From NCBI GenBank assembly GCA_902595745.1, contig CACJRE010000004.1:1-53411 (forward strand): a stretch of 53,411 bases of DNA, given 5' to 3'. Position numbers and translations under genes: made by a program. Within the stretch, counting starts at the first letter, position 1, and every line of letters starts with the position of its first letter. The stretch is from an uncultured Pelagibacteraceae bacterium (GTDB lineage Bacteria > Pseudomonadota > Alphaproteobacteria > Pelagibacterales > Pelagibacteraceae). The notes beneath the pieces were generated by a model that saw only the letters and a list, made by a program, of their open reading frames with translations, was not told the origin of the DNA and ran no database searches. Positions 53,350 through 53,411 of this stretch are shown here, piece after piece.

Positions 53350-53411
53350 TTAATTAAAGGTTTTTTTAATTATATCAATAAATTTTTTTGAGCTTTGTGA
53401 AGCCCCACCAA
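53350..53411 (-). CDS. tpiA: Triosephosphate isomerase, C-terminal end (cut by window edge)
   Basis: The last 19 codons before a TAA at 53350-53352 read GGASQSSKKFIDIIKKTFN, and the two bases before them fit a valine codon. This matches the conserved end of triosephosphate isomerase (VGGASL-x-x-x-x-F-x-x-I). Upstream location relative to secG agrees with the usual tpiA-secG-pyrG order. Only the end is in the window. Confidence 0.85.
   Translation of the reverse strand, partial: GGASQSSKKFIDIIKKTFN

Overview
The window looks like a piece of a streamlined alphaproteobacterial chromosome of the SAR11 / Candidatus Pelagibacter type. The evidence is its very low GC content, intergenic gaps that are mostly tens of bases or less, many start/stop overlaps of 1 to 11 bases, and alphaproteobacterial gene orders (gyrA-ssb-uvrA; dgt-argS-x-nagZ-scpA-scpB-tatABC-serS-yajC-secDF; tpiA-secG-pyrG-kdsA-eno-ftsB-lipA; ispDF-pgpA-pncC; ntrYX-trkA). 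The species call comes from recognising the style and proteins, not from a database search. No phage, insertion sequence, CRISPR array or rRNA was found. The largest stretch without an obvious gene is 263 bp (25844-26106).

Layout. 1-4719: DNA topology and repair (gyrA cut by the window edge, ssb, divergent uvrA). 4775-7353: a half-length urate-hydroxylase-like membrane protein and acetoacetyl-CoA synthetase. 7383-18165: one long leftward block, transcribed dgt to secF, holding nucleotide control, arginyl- and seryl-tRNA synthetases, muropeptide recycling, chromosome condensation, Tat export and the Sec accessory machine. 18216-19309: erpA and xthA. 19301-23448: a zinc island with divergent znuA and znuC-znuB-zur plus an Ldh2-family imine reductase. 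Its 71-bp divergent promoter carries two Zur-like boxes, each in or next to the spacer of one promoter. 23584-27072: an accessory stretch with a phytanoyl-CoA-dioxygenase-like enzyme, a small membrane protein, thioredoxin-type arsenate reductase, an AqpS-like channel and a divergent PiT-like permease with a long leader. 27097-32647: valS-ilvD-manC operon. 32770-32969: tRNA-Cys and tRNA-Asn.

33062-37886: an XRE regulator and the general L-amino-acid ABC transporter aapJQMP. This operon has an internal terminator after aapJ and two adjacent perfect palindromes in its leader. 38056-38132: tRNA-Arg(UCU). 38167-44109: trkH, trkA, ntrX, ntrY, which couple potassium uptake to a two-component system. 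NtrX here has an altered Walker B motif. 44135-46187: ispDF, pgpA, pncC. 46184-47626: an alginate-lyase-like (PL5-like) secreted protein placed inside an otherwise conserved block. 47659-53411: ratA/COQ10-like, lipA, ftsB, eno, kdsA, pyrG, secG and the last codons of tpiA.

Most genes are core housekeeping. The parts most worth attention are the zinc island, the arsenic/PiT-like stretch with its unexplained leader, the aap leader palindromes, the NtrX Walker B substitution and the AlgL-like protein. I did not see a clearly new multi-gene system, and the findings are graded accordingly.
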